Shown here: in pieces, positions 54,336 through 63,813 of the stretch
Layout: every line of letters starts with the position of its first letter
Position numbering within the stretch: position 1 is the first letter of the stretch
Origin: Trichomonas vaginalis G3
Taxonomy: Eukaryota > Parabasalia > Trichomonadida > Trichomonadidae
Reading direction: 5' to 3'
DNA: 64,000 nucleotides
Assembly (NCBI RefSeq): GCF_026262505.1
Contig: NC_067207.1
Coordinates: 21,482,082 to 21,546,081, forward strand
Made by a program: the position numbers and the translations under genes
The notes under the pieces: generated by a model
Told to the model about the DNA's origin: nothing
Seen by the model: the letters and a program-made list of their open reading frames with translations, nothing else
The model's database searches: none

Positions 54336-54965
54336 AGATATGTTGGTCAAAAATTTTGGTGTTATTTTTTGTGTTTAAGCATAAAGTATGTATTTACTTA
54401 TGAAAAATAAACATTTTATTGATTATCATAAAGATACACCATAACAAATTGAAAAAAATTTTAAAAAAGTGTATTTTAGTGGGTATTATTCTGGCCAATA
54501 CCCATTTTTGCACGACTTAATATTAACCATATCAATAGACGACTCAATGTAAAAATTTAGATATTATTTTTTTCATTATTCAAACTTTGATAAATTTTAG
54601 TATAATGAATGATTTTGTTTCGTGTATGATACAGAAATGAAAAGCTTAATTAATATTGTTTTGCATTTTTTCAAGAATGTTAGAGTACATCTACATTAAA
54701 AAATCGGATTCGAATTGCGATACTGCATCAAATTGATGCACATCTGATAGGGATCTCAAAAGAGTAGAGTTAATTTTTTTGTGTTTTTTTAAGTTTTGGG
54801 CCTTAGTAAAACACCATCTTGAGCAATATTTTTGGGACGACGATAGGCCTTATTTGGCCTTACAGTGGACCCTTAAAATATTTTTGTACGAAAAAAAGCA
54901 TAAGTTTTTTCATCGGTTTTCTTTTGTTGCTTATCAAATCTTGAAACAACTACAGGTCTCAGATA
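54336..54965. other. Array flank, no gene seen
   Basis: First unique DNA right of the array. AT-rich with poly-T runs and a small hairpin-capable stretch GGGTATT...AATACCC at about 54480-54504. No supported ORF; the open frame near 54779 has no ATG start and no recognisable protein character. Confidence 0.6.
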
Positions 54966-55451
54966 TCATGATGGTGGAAGTGGTGGTCGCAAATCAATCT
55001 TCTTATCTACAAATTTTGGTGAATTTGTCACATTTCTCGAGTCACTTTTTAGTTCACTTTTTGTGGTAGAATAAGATTTGTAATATTCTGAATACGAATA
55101 AGAATAATTACCATTGATATCTGATTCGGAGAAGGTAATTCCATAGTTTGTGTGTTTGTAACTATTGACTTTTCTTCGTTTGTTTGAGATTCATCAGAAT
55201 AAGAAGGAGTTGCGAAAAAGTCTTCTTCTTCCTCTTCTTCGAATGAATCATCCCTGTAATATTCATATGTTCCTTCGGAAGGAATTCTCACAATATTCGT
55301 TAATTTATTGGTTGCCATTTCCTATAAATCATCATCGTCTTCTTCTTCAGAATCCTCTGAATATTTGACGGTTTTGTAAACATGAGTTGAGTTCACAAAG
55401 TCTTTTGACGATGATGCTAAAGGAATTCGCGAAGAATACTGAGAAGGTTAT
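54966..55451 (-). pseudogene. Acidic low-complexity protein relic
   Basis: One frame is open from about 55451 to 55049 except for a single TAG at about 55321. It encodes a Ser-rich part ending in an acidic run (SEDSEEEDDDDL), the TAG, then MATNKLTNIVRIPSEG (ATG 55316-55318) and a second acidic run (EEEEEEDFF). Near 55120 the protein-like character moves to another frame, which ends in a Pro-rich tail (RPPLPPS) with TGA at 54966-54968. No start is visible for the upstream part. No family recognised. It may be a short gene starting at 55318 with a frameshift, or the remains of a longer one. Confidence 0.4.
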
Positions 55452-55711
55452 TTGCATTTAGTAGGGTTCTTTATTGCTGCACTTTTTAAACCAAATTCGA
55501 TATTTTTTTTATTTTTGTTTAATATTTATGCCGTAATCCTAATAAAACTCAATTCAATTTTCAGAAGATACGGAAATAATAAAAATTTGAAATTATTTTA
55601 TACGAAGAAGATCTATATTATATACAGATTAATATTTTGCAAAAAATTGAAGTGACCAAATTTGAGAGATTTTAGGGATCATTATTTGATTTATACTTGT
55701 AAAGAGCTATA
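55452..55711. promoter_or_regulatory. Upstream region of the RRM gene with initiator-like TCATT
   Basis: AT-rich intergenic DNA. TCATT at 55679-55683 fits the trichomonad initiator, 31 nt before the ATG at 55712, slightly further than usual. No other feature seen. Confidence 0.4.
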
Positions 55712-57169
55712 ATGTTCCAAAGCGAAGCAGTAATTTACATTTCCGATATACCAGCAACATACACTGAAGACAAGATGCGTGAAATCTTCAGCAAATATGG
55801 TGAAATTGAACAAATTTTACTTCGTAAATACCGTTCTGTTGATTTCCAATACAGTTTCATACAATATAAAGCTAAAGAACAGGCTGAAAAGGCATTTGAT
55901 GAAGCCAATTTCATGAGACTTGAAACAAGCAGCATTTTCATTCAATTTATGTCACCAAAGATACGCCAATTACGCTTTTCTTCCGATAATGCTGTTTTAA
56001 TATCAGGTGTTTCACCAGAAACAACCAACAAATCATTCTATGATAAGTATAAATCCTTTGGCAAAATTATTTTCTCGTATTTAGTTCAGAACAAAGGATA
56101 TGGCTATATCCAATATGAAACAAAAAAAGCGGCCAAAGCAGCTACTGAATCTGATGCAAATATTACAAATTATACTTATAAACCTTTAGCAAAGGCTTTC
56201 CAAGAAGTTGTTGTTAATGACGTATCCGAAGAAGCATTCCCAGGCATCAAATCTCTCTTTGAAAAGCTCGGAGAGATCAAAAACATCGAAAAAGTCGATA
56301 AATCTTATTACATCAGATTTGCTGACCACAAAGCAGCCGATTCAGCCTTCTTATTCTTCAACATGTGCATTGTAGGCTCATCCATTGTTAAAGTTGACAT
56401 GTCTCCACGTGAAACAGATTATTTCCATTATTATCTTCTTGAAGCCGCAACTCACATGGGCGATGAAGATTCATTCGTTAAAGTTGCTCTCAAGAACCTT
56501 CCTAACACCGTTACATGCGGCCAACACGTTCGCGAAATTTGCGAAAAATATGGCGCAGTGCAAGCACCTCGTTTGAACCTTAATGAGAAGTGGGAAAGTC
56601 TTGGGACAGCCACTTGCACAATGATGTCACACCAGGATGCTTTAAATGTCATCGAAGGCCTTAAACGAGATAATTCTCAAATAATTGCAGCCAGATCGAT
56701 GTCAATTGACGAAGCCAAGCTTTATAAAGAGGTATCCGATCTTAAGATATACAGAGATCAAACGAATTCATCAAAAGACAGACAATTCTTAGTTACAGAA
56801 CCAAAAGAATTGAAATTAATCAAAGATGAATTCAAATCTGCAATGAGAGTTGATCTTTGCGGATCTCTCGCTTTAGTTATGTTCAAGACAACAGAACTGA
56901 TGGATGCTGCTGTATCTAACTACAATGGAAAGTTTGGATCATTGCTTTTCTTCGAAAAAGTTGATTCAATGGCTCTTCCTCCATTAGGAAAATCGTGGCC
57001 TCCTCAGCAGAGATTCCCATTCAGAAACAACGTCAGAGACAGGTTTATGAGGAAAGTTCTGGCAATGAGACCTGATTTCAACGAAAACAAGTTCAAGGAC
57101 GTAACACCTGAAGTCGCAAGATTCCTTTTAGGACATGAAAAGGTAATGAACGCTTGGCTTGATGAGTAA
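55712..57169 (+). CDS. Multi-RRM RNA-binding protein, PABP-like (485 aa)
   Basis: Cytoplasmic or nuclear RNA-binding protein. Four RRM-like domains can be seen: about 5-80 (VIYISDIP and YSFIQY as RNP2/RNP1), 92-160 (VLISGVSP, KGYGYIQY), 172-240 (VVNDVSEEAF, SYYIRF) and 262-345 (VALKNLP). A fifth, weaker repeat lies at about 370-425. The C-terminal 50 residues form a charged, helical-looking segment that could be a divergent PABC/MLLE-like or other protein-binding end. Four RRMs with a helical tail suggest poly(A)-binding protein, but RNP motifs in RRM3-4 are weak, so a more general RRM protein is possible. Intact, no introns seen. Confidence 0.75.
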   Translation: MFQSEAVIYISDIPATYTEDKMREIFSKYGEIEQILLRKYRSVDFQYSFIQYKAKEQAEKAFDEANFMRLETSSIFIQFMSPKIRQLRFSSDNAVLISGVSPETTNKSFYDKYKSFGKIIFSYLVQNKGYGYIQYETKKAAKAATESDANITNYTYKPLAKAFQEVVVNDVSEEAFPGIKSLFEKLGEIKNIEKVDKSYYIRFADHKAADSAFLFFNMCIVGSSIVKVDMSPRETDYFHYYLLEAATHMGDEDSFVKVALKNLPNTVTCGQHVREICEKYGAVQAPRLNLNEKWESLGTATCTMMSHQDALNVIEGLKRDNSQIIAARSMSIDEAKLYKEVSDLKIYRDQTNSSKDRQFLVTEPKELKLIKDEFKSAMRVDLCGSLALVMFKTTELMDAAVSNYNGKFGSLLFFEKVDSMALPPLGKSWPPQQRFPFRNNVRDRFMRKVLAMRPDFNENKFKDVTPEVARFLLGHEKVMNAWLDE

Positions 57170-57582
57170 AAAAAATTTTTGATTTTTTTTTCTGTTCAAA
57201 AATATAAAATAACTTTTTTTTCTTAAATTTCAATTTATACTTGAATAATACTATTCTCAAATATCTTAAGGATCCATCACAAAAGACTATCTTCATAAAA
57301 GCAATTTTAATTACTTTCATATTGAGTATCTTTAAAGAGGAGTCAATATTTGAAATGTTTACATATCGGCAATACAGCACTCTTAAGACAATTCTCCAAT
57401 ATATGAATAGTAATAATAAATGTCACGCGTTTATTTCAATGGTGATTAATGATAAAGTTATTTATTTCAGGAGATTTCATAGAATGATGAAACAATCTCA
57501 GAAATTCTGGTTATATCATTTGACAATCTTTGAAAATTATGGCACTTTTGAAATCTCCCCATAAAACAACGGTTATTTTTAA
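57170..57582. other. Intergenic region with a gene relic
   Basis: Follows the RRM stop with poly-T/A runs. An open frame at 57241-57564 begins without ATG (first Met at about 57355) and encodes an Ile/Phe-rich sequence with no recognisable domain. It may be the decayed 5' part of the beta-helix gene that follows, in another frame. Confidence 0.4.
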
Positions 57583-58587
57583 TTTTTAAAGTCAAATTAT
57601 TATGATAGAATCTATTCAAATTGGCAGCTTTCAGGAGATGTTGATGTATGGGAGGAATACTACAAAGATCCATTTAAAGGTCAAATTGAAAAATGTCAAA
57701 ATTGTCAAATTCAAGCCGGACGATCTCAATATTACTTAGAAGAATGCACATTTTTAGAAGACAAAGATAAAGTTATAAATTTTAGTTCTACTTCTGATTC
57801 CAAATTTCTCCATAACTTTTGCGAATTCTACAATTGTTCTTCCTCTGGAGACGGTGGATGTATATACACCAATAACCAAGCAAGTTCGATAGTTCAACGA
57901 AGATTTTGTTCATTTAACTCTTTTACAGATAGTTATGGTCAATTTTCATATTTAAAAGTTGGAGAAAATTGCCATAATTATATAAATGAAAGTACATTGT
58001 TTGGATGTGGAAAGGCAGGAAATTTAGGAGGTGATACAACGTTTCAAGATAATGGCAACATTTCTATATTGAATACGAATTTCACTTCATGCAAATCGTA
58101 TACTGTTTCAGGAAGTTTTGTCAGAAGTCAAACCGCTCCAATTTATTTTAAATACTCAACATATGCTAATAACGTTGCAGATGTTGGTTATATGCTGATA
58201 AATGCATGTTATCAATCTACATTTGACCATTCAAATATCATAAATAACTCTCAAGTCGGCACTGTTTATGGATTGATCTATCATGTTAACAATAAAATGA
58301 ATGTCGATAGCTGTTCTTTTCAAAATAATAGAGTTCCAAATGGGGTTTCCATTTTCTATAATTCTAGTCCTATAATAGTAAATAATTGTTATATTGATAG
58401 TAATATTCCGAAAATTTTTGATCGAGCTACAGAACTCTTTAATCCAAAGGAATATTTTAAGAATATTATACATCATTTGTCTTTAAATAAATGTCAATCA
58501 GAATTTTCTGGATTTAATATTATTAACACAAATATCTTTATGCAATACAATATCTCTAATCTAATTTGGGCTTTGCATTTTTCTTGA
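57583..58587 (+). pseudogene. Pmp-like beta-helix surface protein, no start codon
   Basis: Open frame of 335 codons without an ATG near its start; TAA lies just upstream at 57580-57582. The product is rich in Asn, Ser, Cys and aromatic residues with repeated short motifs such as CSFQNNRV, NNCYIDSN, FHNFCE-like CxF strands and GGCIY. These resemble right-handed parallel beta-helix proteins of the polymorphic-membrane-protein type, a large surface family in trichomonads. The usual signal peptide and C-terminal membrane segment are absent, so this is an internal fragment. Likely a relic of a surface adhesin-like protein. Confidence 0.55.
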
Positions 58588-58963
58588 TCAATGAGTTAAA
58601 ATTAATTAATATCAGCGAACTTTTTTTGGGCATATTTGACTCTTATCCTTTGGTGATTCATGCAAGGGAATGAATATTAAAATTTGAAATATTGGTCTTG
58701 ATTTTGAATATCAACAAGTACCAAAGACAATGATTTAAGGCTGCACTTACGCCCATCTGACATTAATTCAAATTTTTGACAACTGGCGTGAAGCGTCATT
58801 GAATTTTAACCTTAAACATCTGAATTGAAAGCCCTGTCATAGGGGCGTAAGTGCACCCTTAAGTTCTACATTTTCCTTGGACAAAACAATAATTAAGGAT
58901 TTTGAATAAAAAAAGAATAATACATTTTTAGAATTAAAGAAAATAATAATATAATATATAAAG
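58588..58963. other. Intergenic region containing a MITE
   Basis: AT-rich spacer between the beta-helix relic and the convergent WD40 gene. It holds the 120-bp inverted-repeat element described separately and no gene. Confidence 0.6.
58739..58858. mobile_element. 120-bp MITE with TTAA target duplications
   Basis: Starts GGCTGCACTTACGCCC and ends GGGGCGTAAGTGCACCC, giving inverted repeats of about 22 bp with three mismatches (left GGCTGCACTTACGCCCATCT, right complement GGGTGCACTTACGCCCCTAT, then GACA on both). TTAA is present directly outside both ends (58735-58738 and 58859-58862). TTAA duplication is typical of piggyBac and Kolobok transposons; Kolobok elements are known in trichomonads. 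The centre carries no ORF, so it would need an enzyme in trans. Confidence 0.65.
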
Positions 58964-60574
58964 TTATTGATTGTCTTCAGCAAGTTTTTCTTCTGCTTCT
59001 TGAACTTTTTCGTGAACTTCATCATAAGTTTTCATCAATCCATCATTCACTTGTTCTAGTTTGCTAGAAGTGTCATTTATTGGACTGGAAATACTTGAGA
59101 AGTCACTTGCATGTATTTCTTCATCATCATTGTTGATTTGGTTGAAGTTAACATGCTTTTCTTCTTCAGGTTTTGTTGGTGTTACATTATTTCCAAATCT
59201 AACTTTTGATGGAGTCTTTATTGGTGTAGAAGTAGAAACAATTGGGGAAATGCTGTTTTCCTTTGGTGATTTCTCTTTTGGAGATGTTGTTTCGGAGTCA
59301 TTTTGTCTCAAAGGAAAATCAGAAATTGATGGAGATTCAATTTTACTTTGCCTCGAAATCTTTCTGTGTTTAAAGACAGGAGAGCCAGTATTGGAGAAAG
59401 AAAGTTGTCCGCTGACTTGTATCTCGTTTGATTCAGTGTTTAAGCTTCTTCTTGTGATTTTTTCACGTGAAATTCCGCTTCTTGACAAAACTTTCGATCC
59501 GGCTGTTCTATCTGAGTTATTACTGGCAATATCGACAAGCTTTCGACGGAATGTGAATTTATCTACCGAGAAATCTTCTTCTTCTGGGAATAAATCCATT
59601 CCGGAAATTTTCATCGAATTTGTAAGTCGAGAAGCTGAAAGTTTGGACCTTGAAATCCATATTTGCGATGGGTTGGTTGTATCTGTCTCGAAAATGGCGT
59701 CATCCGGAATTGCGATGAAATTATGCTGATAAACAAGACAAGTAATGAATTCTTTGTGATTGCAAGGTACATCGATATTTGCTGAAGGGTCCTGAAGGTT
59801 AAGAAGTGAAAGACCGCCTAAATATGCTATGGCAATGATCACTCCATCAGGATTTACTGCAATTGCAGAAATAGCGTGTGAAACCTTGGTAATTTTGATA
59901 AGCGACTTATCACTTTGGTTGTATTCGAAGAGTTTGCCATTGTTTGTGCCTACAAGTAAATTTCCGCCAATTGGATTTATTTTTATAATTGCTGACTGGC
60001 CAAAATCCTGTACATCGAGTATTTCTTGATGATACATGTCGTAAATGTAAAGCGACTTTGATTGAAAGGCTGCGACGTCGCCATTTTCTAAAGTACAAAG
60101 AGAAAGAACTGGACCTCGAAGGGAAGTGAATTCTGCATAATCACGAGCATCTTCATCTACACTTCCAGTTATTAAATGGCCTGAGGAGTCTCCTGCAATT
60201 ACTGATTTTTGATCTTTCAAAAAATCAATAGATGTAATTGCAAACTTATATTTCGATAGTGTTTTAACTATGTTAAATTCTTTGACATCAATGATATGAA
60301 TATTTCCTGTTGATGTGCCAAGAGCAATAAAATTAGATTCGTTATTGATAGATATGCACCTTATATCGCTTTCTGGAAGTTTGCATCCCTTTTTTGCACG
60401 CGTGTAGACATCAATTTCGAAAAGAATATCGGAATTTCCACAAACATAAAGTTTTCTGCAATCTTTGTGAAAAACAGCACTTGAAATGATCTTGATTGGA
60501 GATTCTATTTTATATGAAGGTTCACTTTGATCAATTTCCCAAACATGGACCGTTTTATCAATTGATACAAGCAT
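58964..60574 (-). CDS. WD40-repeat protein with disordered C-terminus (536 aa)
   Basis: ATG at 60572-60574. Residues 1 to about 310 form WD40 repeats of a beta-propeller: VSIDKTVHVWEID, ESNFIALGTSTGNIHIID, DQKSVIAGDSSGHLITG, IGGNLLVGTNNGKLFEY, NPDGVIIAIAYLGGLSLL. Residues 330-500 are Ser/Thr/Pro-rich and look disordered with many SP/TP sites. The last 30 residues (KLEQVNDGLMKTYDEVHEKVQEAEEKL) are a coiled coil. Propeller-linker-coiled coil resembles NEDD1-type centrosomal proteins, but that is only an architectural match. The first visible blade appears incomplete, so the protein may begin further upstream (see 60634-60783). Confidence 0.8.
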   Translation of the reverse strand: MLVSIDKTVHVWEIDQSEPSYKIESPIKIISSAVFHKDCRKLYVCGNSDILFEIDVYTRAKKGCKLPESDIRCISINNESNFIALGTSTGNIHIIDVKEFNIVKTLSKYKFAITSIDFLKDQKSVIAGDSSGHLITGSVDEDARDYAEFTSLRGPVLSLCTLENGDVAAFQSKSLYIYDMYHQEILDVQDFGQSAIIKINPIGGNLLVGTNNGKLFEYNQSDKSLIKITKVSHAISAIAVNPDGVIIAIAYLGGLSLLNLQDPSANIDVPCNHKEFITCLVYQHNFIAIPDDAIFETDTTNPSQIWISRSKLSASRLTNSMKISGMDLFPEEEDFSVDKFTFRRKLVDIASNNSDRTAGSKVLSRSGISREKITRRSLNTESNEIQVSGQLSFSNTGSPVFKHRKISRQSKIESPSISDFPLRQNDSETTSPKEKSPKENSISPIVSTSTPIKTPSKVRFGNNVTPTKPEEEKHVNFNQINNDDEEIHASDFSSISSPINDTSSKLEQVNDGLMKTYDEVHEKVQEAEEKLAEDNQ

Positions 60575-60633
60575 TTACAATTTTTTTTTGTAAACTCTGA
60601 AATAATTTTTTTTATTGAGCGAAAAAGTTTACA

Positions 60634-60783
60634 CTAACCATTTTCCAAAGGTAGGTCCACAAAAAATACGTTATTTCGCAAGTGAAAAAAATTCTCATGA
60701 ACAACTTCAAGAGGATTTTTCACAGTAATAAAACTCCAAACTTCTCTTAATTGTGGAGAGAAATTGAAGTTTTCTTCATGCAT
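60634..60783 (-). CDS. Short ORF upstream of the WD40 gene, possible lost N-terminus (49 aa)
   Basis: ATG 60781-60783 to TAG 60634-60636. It encodes a hydrophobic-acidic peptide with phrases REVWSFITVKNPLEVVHEN and NNVFFVDLPLENG that look like propeller strands, 59 bp before the WD40 ATG on the same strand. It could be the original N-terminus of that protein separated by a frameshift/stop, or an upstream ORF. The conserved trichomonad intron ends (GTAYGT, ACTAACACACAG) are not present between them. Confidence 0.3.
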   Translation of the reverse strand: MHEENFNFSPQLREVWSFITVKNPLEVVHENFFHLRNNVFFVDLPLENG

Positions 60784-63169
60784 AGTAGTTTAGTACTTTG
60801 TATTTACATTAATGTCAGAAACAATGTTGACATATATTCAATTTAAAATCGATGTCATTTATACTTAATAAGAATATATCCAATCGTTCTATTCTTTCAA
60901 AATATAAAGCTCTACAAAGGAAATTGTATAGCTTAAAATTTAATAATCTGCCCCGATACTTTGAACGATGAAAATCGTAAGCCACTGCAATAAGATTAAT
61001 CCTCAATTGTTGTATATATTGATATCTTACTCTCATAAAAATCTGCAAGACCGTTTTCGCGAAAAAGTCATTTTACATACATGCGTTACTTAGTTAGGCG
61101 ATTGATCTAACCTCAACCATAAAAATAATACAAAATACTGAAAGTCTAGATATAATTAATAGACTCTAAATATAACCGCTGCGCTTAAAACAAGAATTAA
61201 CAAATTTGTCGATATTCACTCAACAAATTGAAATTTCATCAATAAAGCAAAAACAAAATGAGATACAAACGGGAACATGAAGAATTTATCTACTAAAAAC
61301 TAATTTATAACTAATATACAACAAAAATTCACGCTTAATCCCCGAATTGCAACAAATAACTTGAAGATGTTGTTTTACGTTGCTTACAAAAGCAAACTAC
61401 ATAAAGTTTTTGAAGTAAAACCTTTTAAATACACTCAAATAAAAATTTATACTAATACCTTTTCTCTTTTTTTAAATAAATATATTCTTATTCATTCCCT
61501 AAAACAAACCATTATATGAATATCATGAAATATGTCAATAAAAATAAATTATAATAATAATCCAAAATATTCATATCAGATATGGGAAAAAAGACAAATT
61601 TGGAACAAGCATCAAAAATAAATAATGTTTAGAATTCCAAAATTTTTTCATTTTGCAAATTTTCATAAAAATTTCGTATTTCTTCTCTTTGATTTTAAAT
61701 TTTTGAATTTTTTTTGGAATTTTAAATGAAGAATTGAGAAACCTAATATAGATGGTTGTTATCTCATATGTGAATATGTTCGTTTTATTTCATAGTTTGG
61801 AATTTTCTCATATTTTATGGTGAAATTGAGTTTCTATCACAAGGTTTAGATAGCATATTTAAGGACAGATTACATGAATTTATATTTTCATCAATATGAT
61901 ATATTGAAATAGGAGACGCTCAATATTATAATGTCTTTCTTAGGATTCCAAATATATTCAAATTTCCTGAAACTACAATTTCTGTAGTTACTAGCCACAT
62001 AGGAAGCAATACACATATCTAGTAGATGGTATATCATTTTATATCGCAAAATGAGTATCTTAGGAAAAATTCTAGATACTTTTTCAAAACATACAATAAC
62101 GCAAGATCTATTCTGTAAAACCGATTAATAGTACAAATATGTTTATTTGCAGGTCAAAGAATCGAATGTTAATTTTAATAATATTTCCTCGAAATCGCTC
62201 TTGCAGTTTTCTTCCATTCTTCGTCTATTAGTCATTGAGTACCTACATAGTCTAAATCCATTACCAAAATCAAGAAAGCATCGTTACGATTTTGTGGACC
62301 TACCTTTCATTTTCCTCATAAAAATATCAAAAACTATTAACAAAAAGGATTTCCACATAAAATAAAACCATAATCGTTCAAATTAATCGAAATTATTATG
62401 GTTTCATTTCAAAACCACTACTAATGATACAAACACATCGAAGATATTTCAATTACAATGAAGTTTTATATTAACATCTCTAATTAGCAATCTCATTTGT
62501 TGAAATCAGTGGAGATGAGCTTCTACAAGTCGGGTATTAAACCTCTGATTCTTTGGATGGTTAAAGATCATAAAATCAATTTTCATCCATAAAGTGTTGG
62601 CAAATAATTTGAACGGAATTCGCCATACAGCTATTTTTATTCTAAAAATTGATTTTTAAAACTAAGGGTTTCGTTTTGCGAAAAAAACGTACAATACGCA
62701 ATTTCGCTAAAAAAACATTTAGCTAGCAATTTCGACCTTTGACTCCACTCAAGACGTCACTTTTTTAATTTTGCGGTATCATATTTTTGGAAAATCTTTA
62801 TGAATATTATATAAAAAGTCTCTTTAATATCTATATTTCATATTTTTATCGATTTTTAAAGTTTTTGCGAAAAGTATTCAATTATTTTTGCTATTTGGTC
62901 GGGTAAATGTCAGATTTGCGACATTTTCTGATATGATATTCAGATTCTACGTTGATAATAATGCTTATAGAACCCTCTTGCTATTGTGTCAAAATTGCGA
63001 AACCGATAGCAAAAATAAGTAGTAGATGAGTGCGGGTTGTGTGACTTTTTTTGTAACATCTATATATAGACGATGCATTAAAATATTTATATACTAAACA
63101 CATTAAAAAATTAACATTAATTTTAAAATAATTTATTTTTTTATCTTTTATAAAAGAAGCTATATATAG
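60784..63169. other. Long AT-rich region without a supported gene
   Basis: Nearly 2.4 kb with no convincing ORF. The open frames at 60815-61048 (TTG start) and 62147-62365 are short and lack protein-like character. Around 61890-62025 a 40-codon stretch reads like decayed coding sequence (IEIGDAQYYNVFLRIPN) and ends at a stop. A direct repeat CTATATATAGAYGATG at 63060-63075 and 63160-63175 precedes the next gene. Otherwise nothing is seen. Confidence 0.55.
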
Positions 63170-63757
63170 ATGATGTCAGATATTCCGCGATTAATTAAAC
63201 ATTGTTTAAATCCTGAATGGGTTAAACTTCAATTTAAAAATGAAGATTGTGAATTATTAAATGAATATGAAAGCCAAAATAAGCTAATGAGGTATAAATA
63301 TAATGATAAAGAATATTTAATTTCATGGAATCAATGGAGTCATAATCAAAGACCTCATAAACGAGAAGAAGAAATTGAAAATAATGAAATGGAAATCATT
63401 GATGACATTCAAGAGGATGGAATTCCTAAATTTTGTAGAAAAACCTTTAGGACTAAGTTAGGAGCATATAAACGTAGAGTATTAAATCCTGAATATCTTA
63501 AACATCAATTTAAAAAGGAAGACTGTGAATTATTAAACGTTAATGAATATGAAAATGCTAAATCAAAACTGAGATATAAATATATTGGAAGTGATGAAAG
63601 GTGTAAAGATAAAGATAAAGTTTATTCAGTTTCATATAATAACTGGCACACGTTAGGGATAAGAAAACATTTAGGAGATTATGGGAAATGTTCTGAATTC
63701 TTCAAATCTAGTATATACGAGAGAGTAAAAGAAATCAGATATAATTATCATTCATGA
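63170..63757 (+). CDS. Protein of unknown function with a duplicated module (195 aa)
   Basis: Starts MMSDIPRLIKHC at the second CTATATATAGATGATG repeat. Two related modules are visible: residues about 13-62 (LNPEWVKLQFKNEDCELL, LMRYKYNDKEYLISWNQW) and about 106-170 (LNPEYLKHQFKKEDCELL, LRYKYIGSDERCKDK, VYSVSYNNWH). Each has the order LNPE-(W/Y)-Q-FK-EDCELL, then RYKY and a closing S-W/YN-W. The pattern recalls short repeated modules in giant-virus and mobile-element proteins (nuclease-associated), but this is a weak resemblance. Basic, soluble, no signal peptide. Confidence 0.55.
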   Translation: MMSDIPRLIKHCLNPEWVKLQFKNEDCELLNEYESQNKLMRYKYNDKEYLISWNQWSHNQRPHKREEEIENNEMEIIDDIQEDGIPKFCRKTFRTKLGAYKRRVLNPEYLKHQFKKEDCELLNVNEYENAKSKLRYKYIGSDERCKDKDKVYSVSYNNWHTLGIRKHLGDYGKCSEFFKSSIYERVKEIRYNYHS

Positions 63758-63813
63758 ATGAAAAATAAACTTTAAAAATTCATGTCTCAGAATCAACATT
63801 GAACTTTAAGAAA

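Noticed and set aside
55049..55318. 89-codon ORF as a complete gene
   Set aside because: The C-terminal part in this frame loses protein character while another frame continues with a Pro-rich end; treated as a frameshifted relic.
60574..60636. Spliceosomal intron joining the short upstream ORF to the WD40 gene
   Set aside because: The conserved trichomonad intron ends are absent and no GT-AG choice I tried joins the frames.
60815..61048. 77-codon minus-strand open frame
   Set aside because: TTG start, no domain, no initiator, in a region with no other sign of coding.
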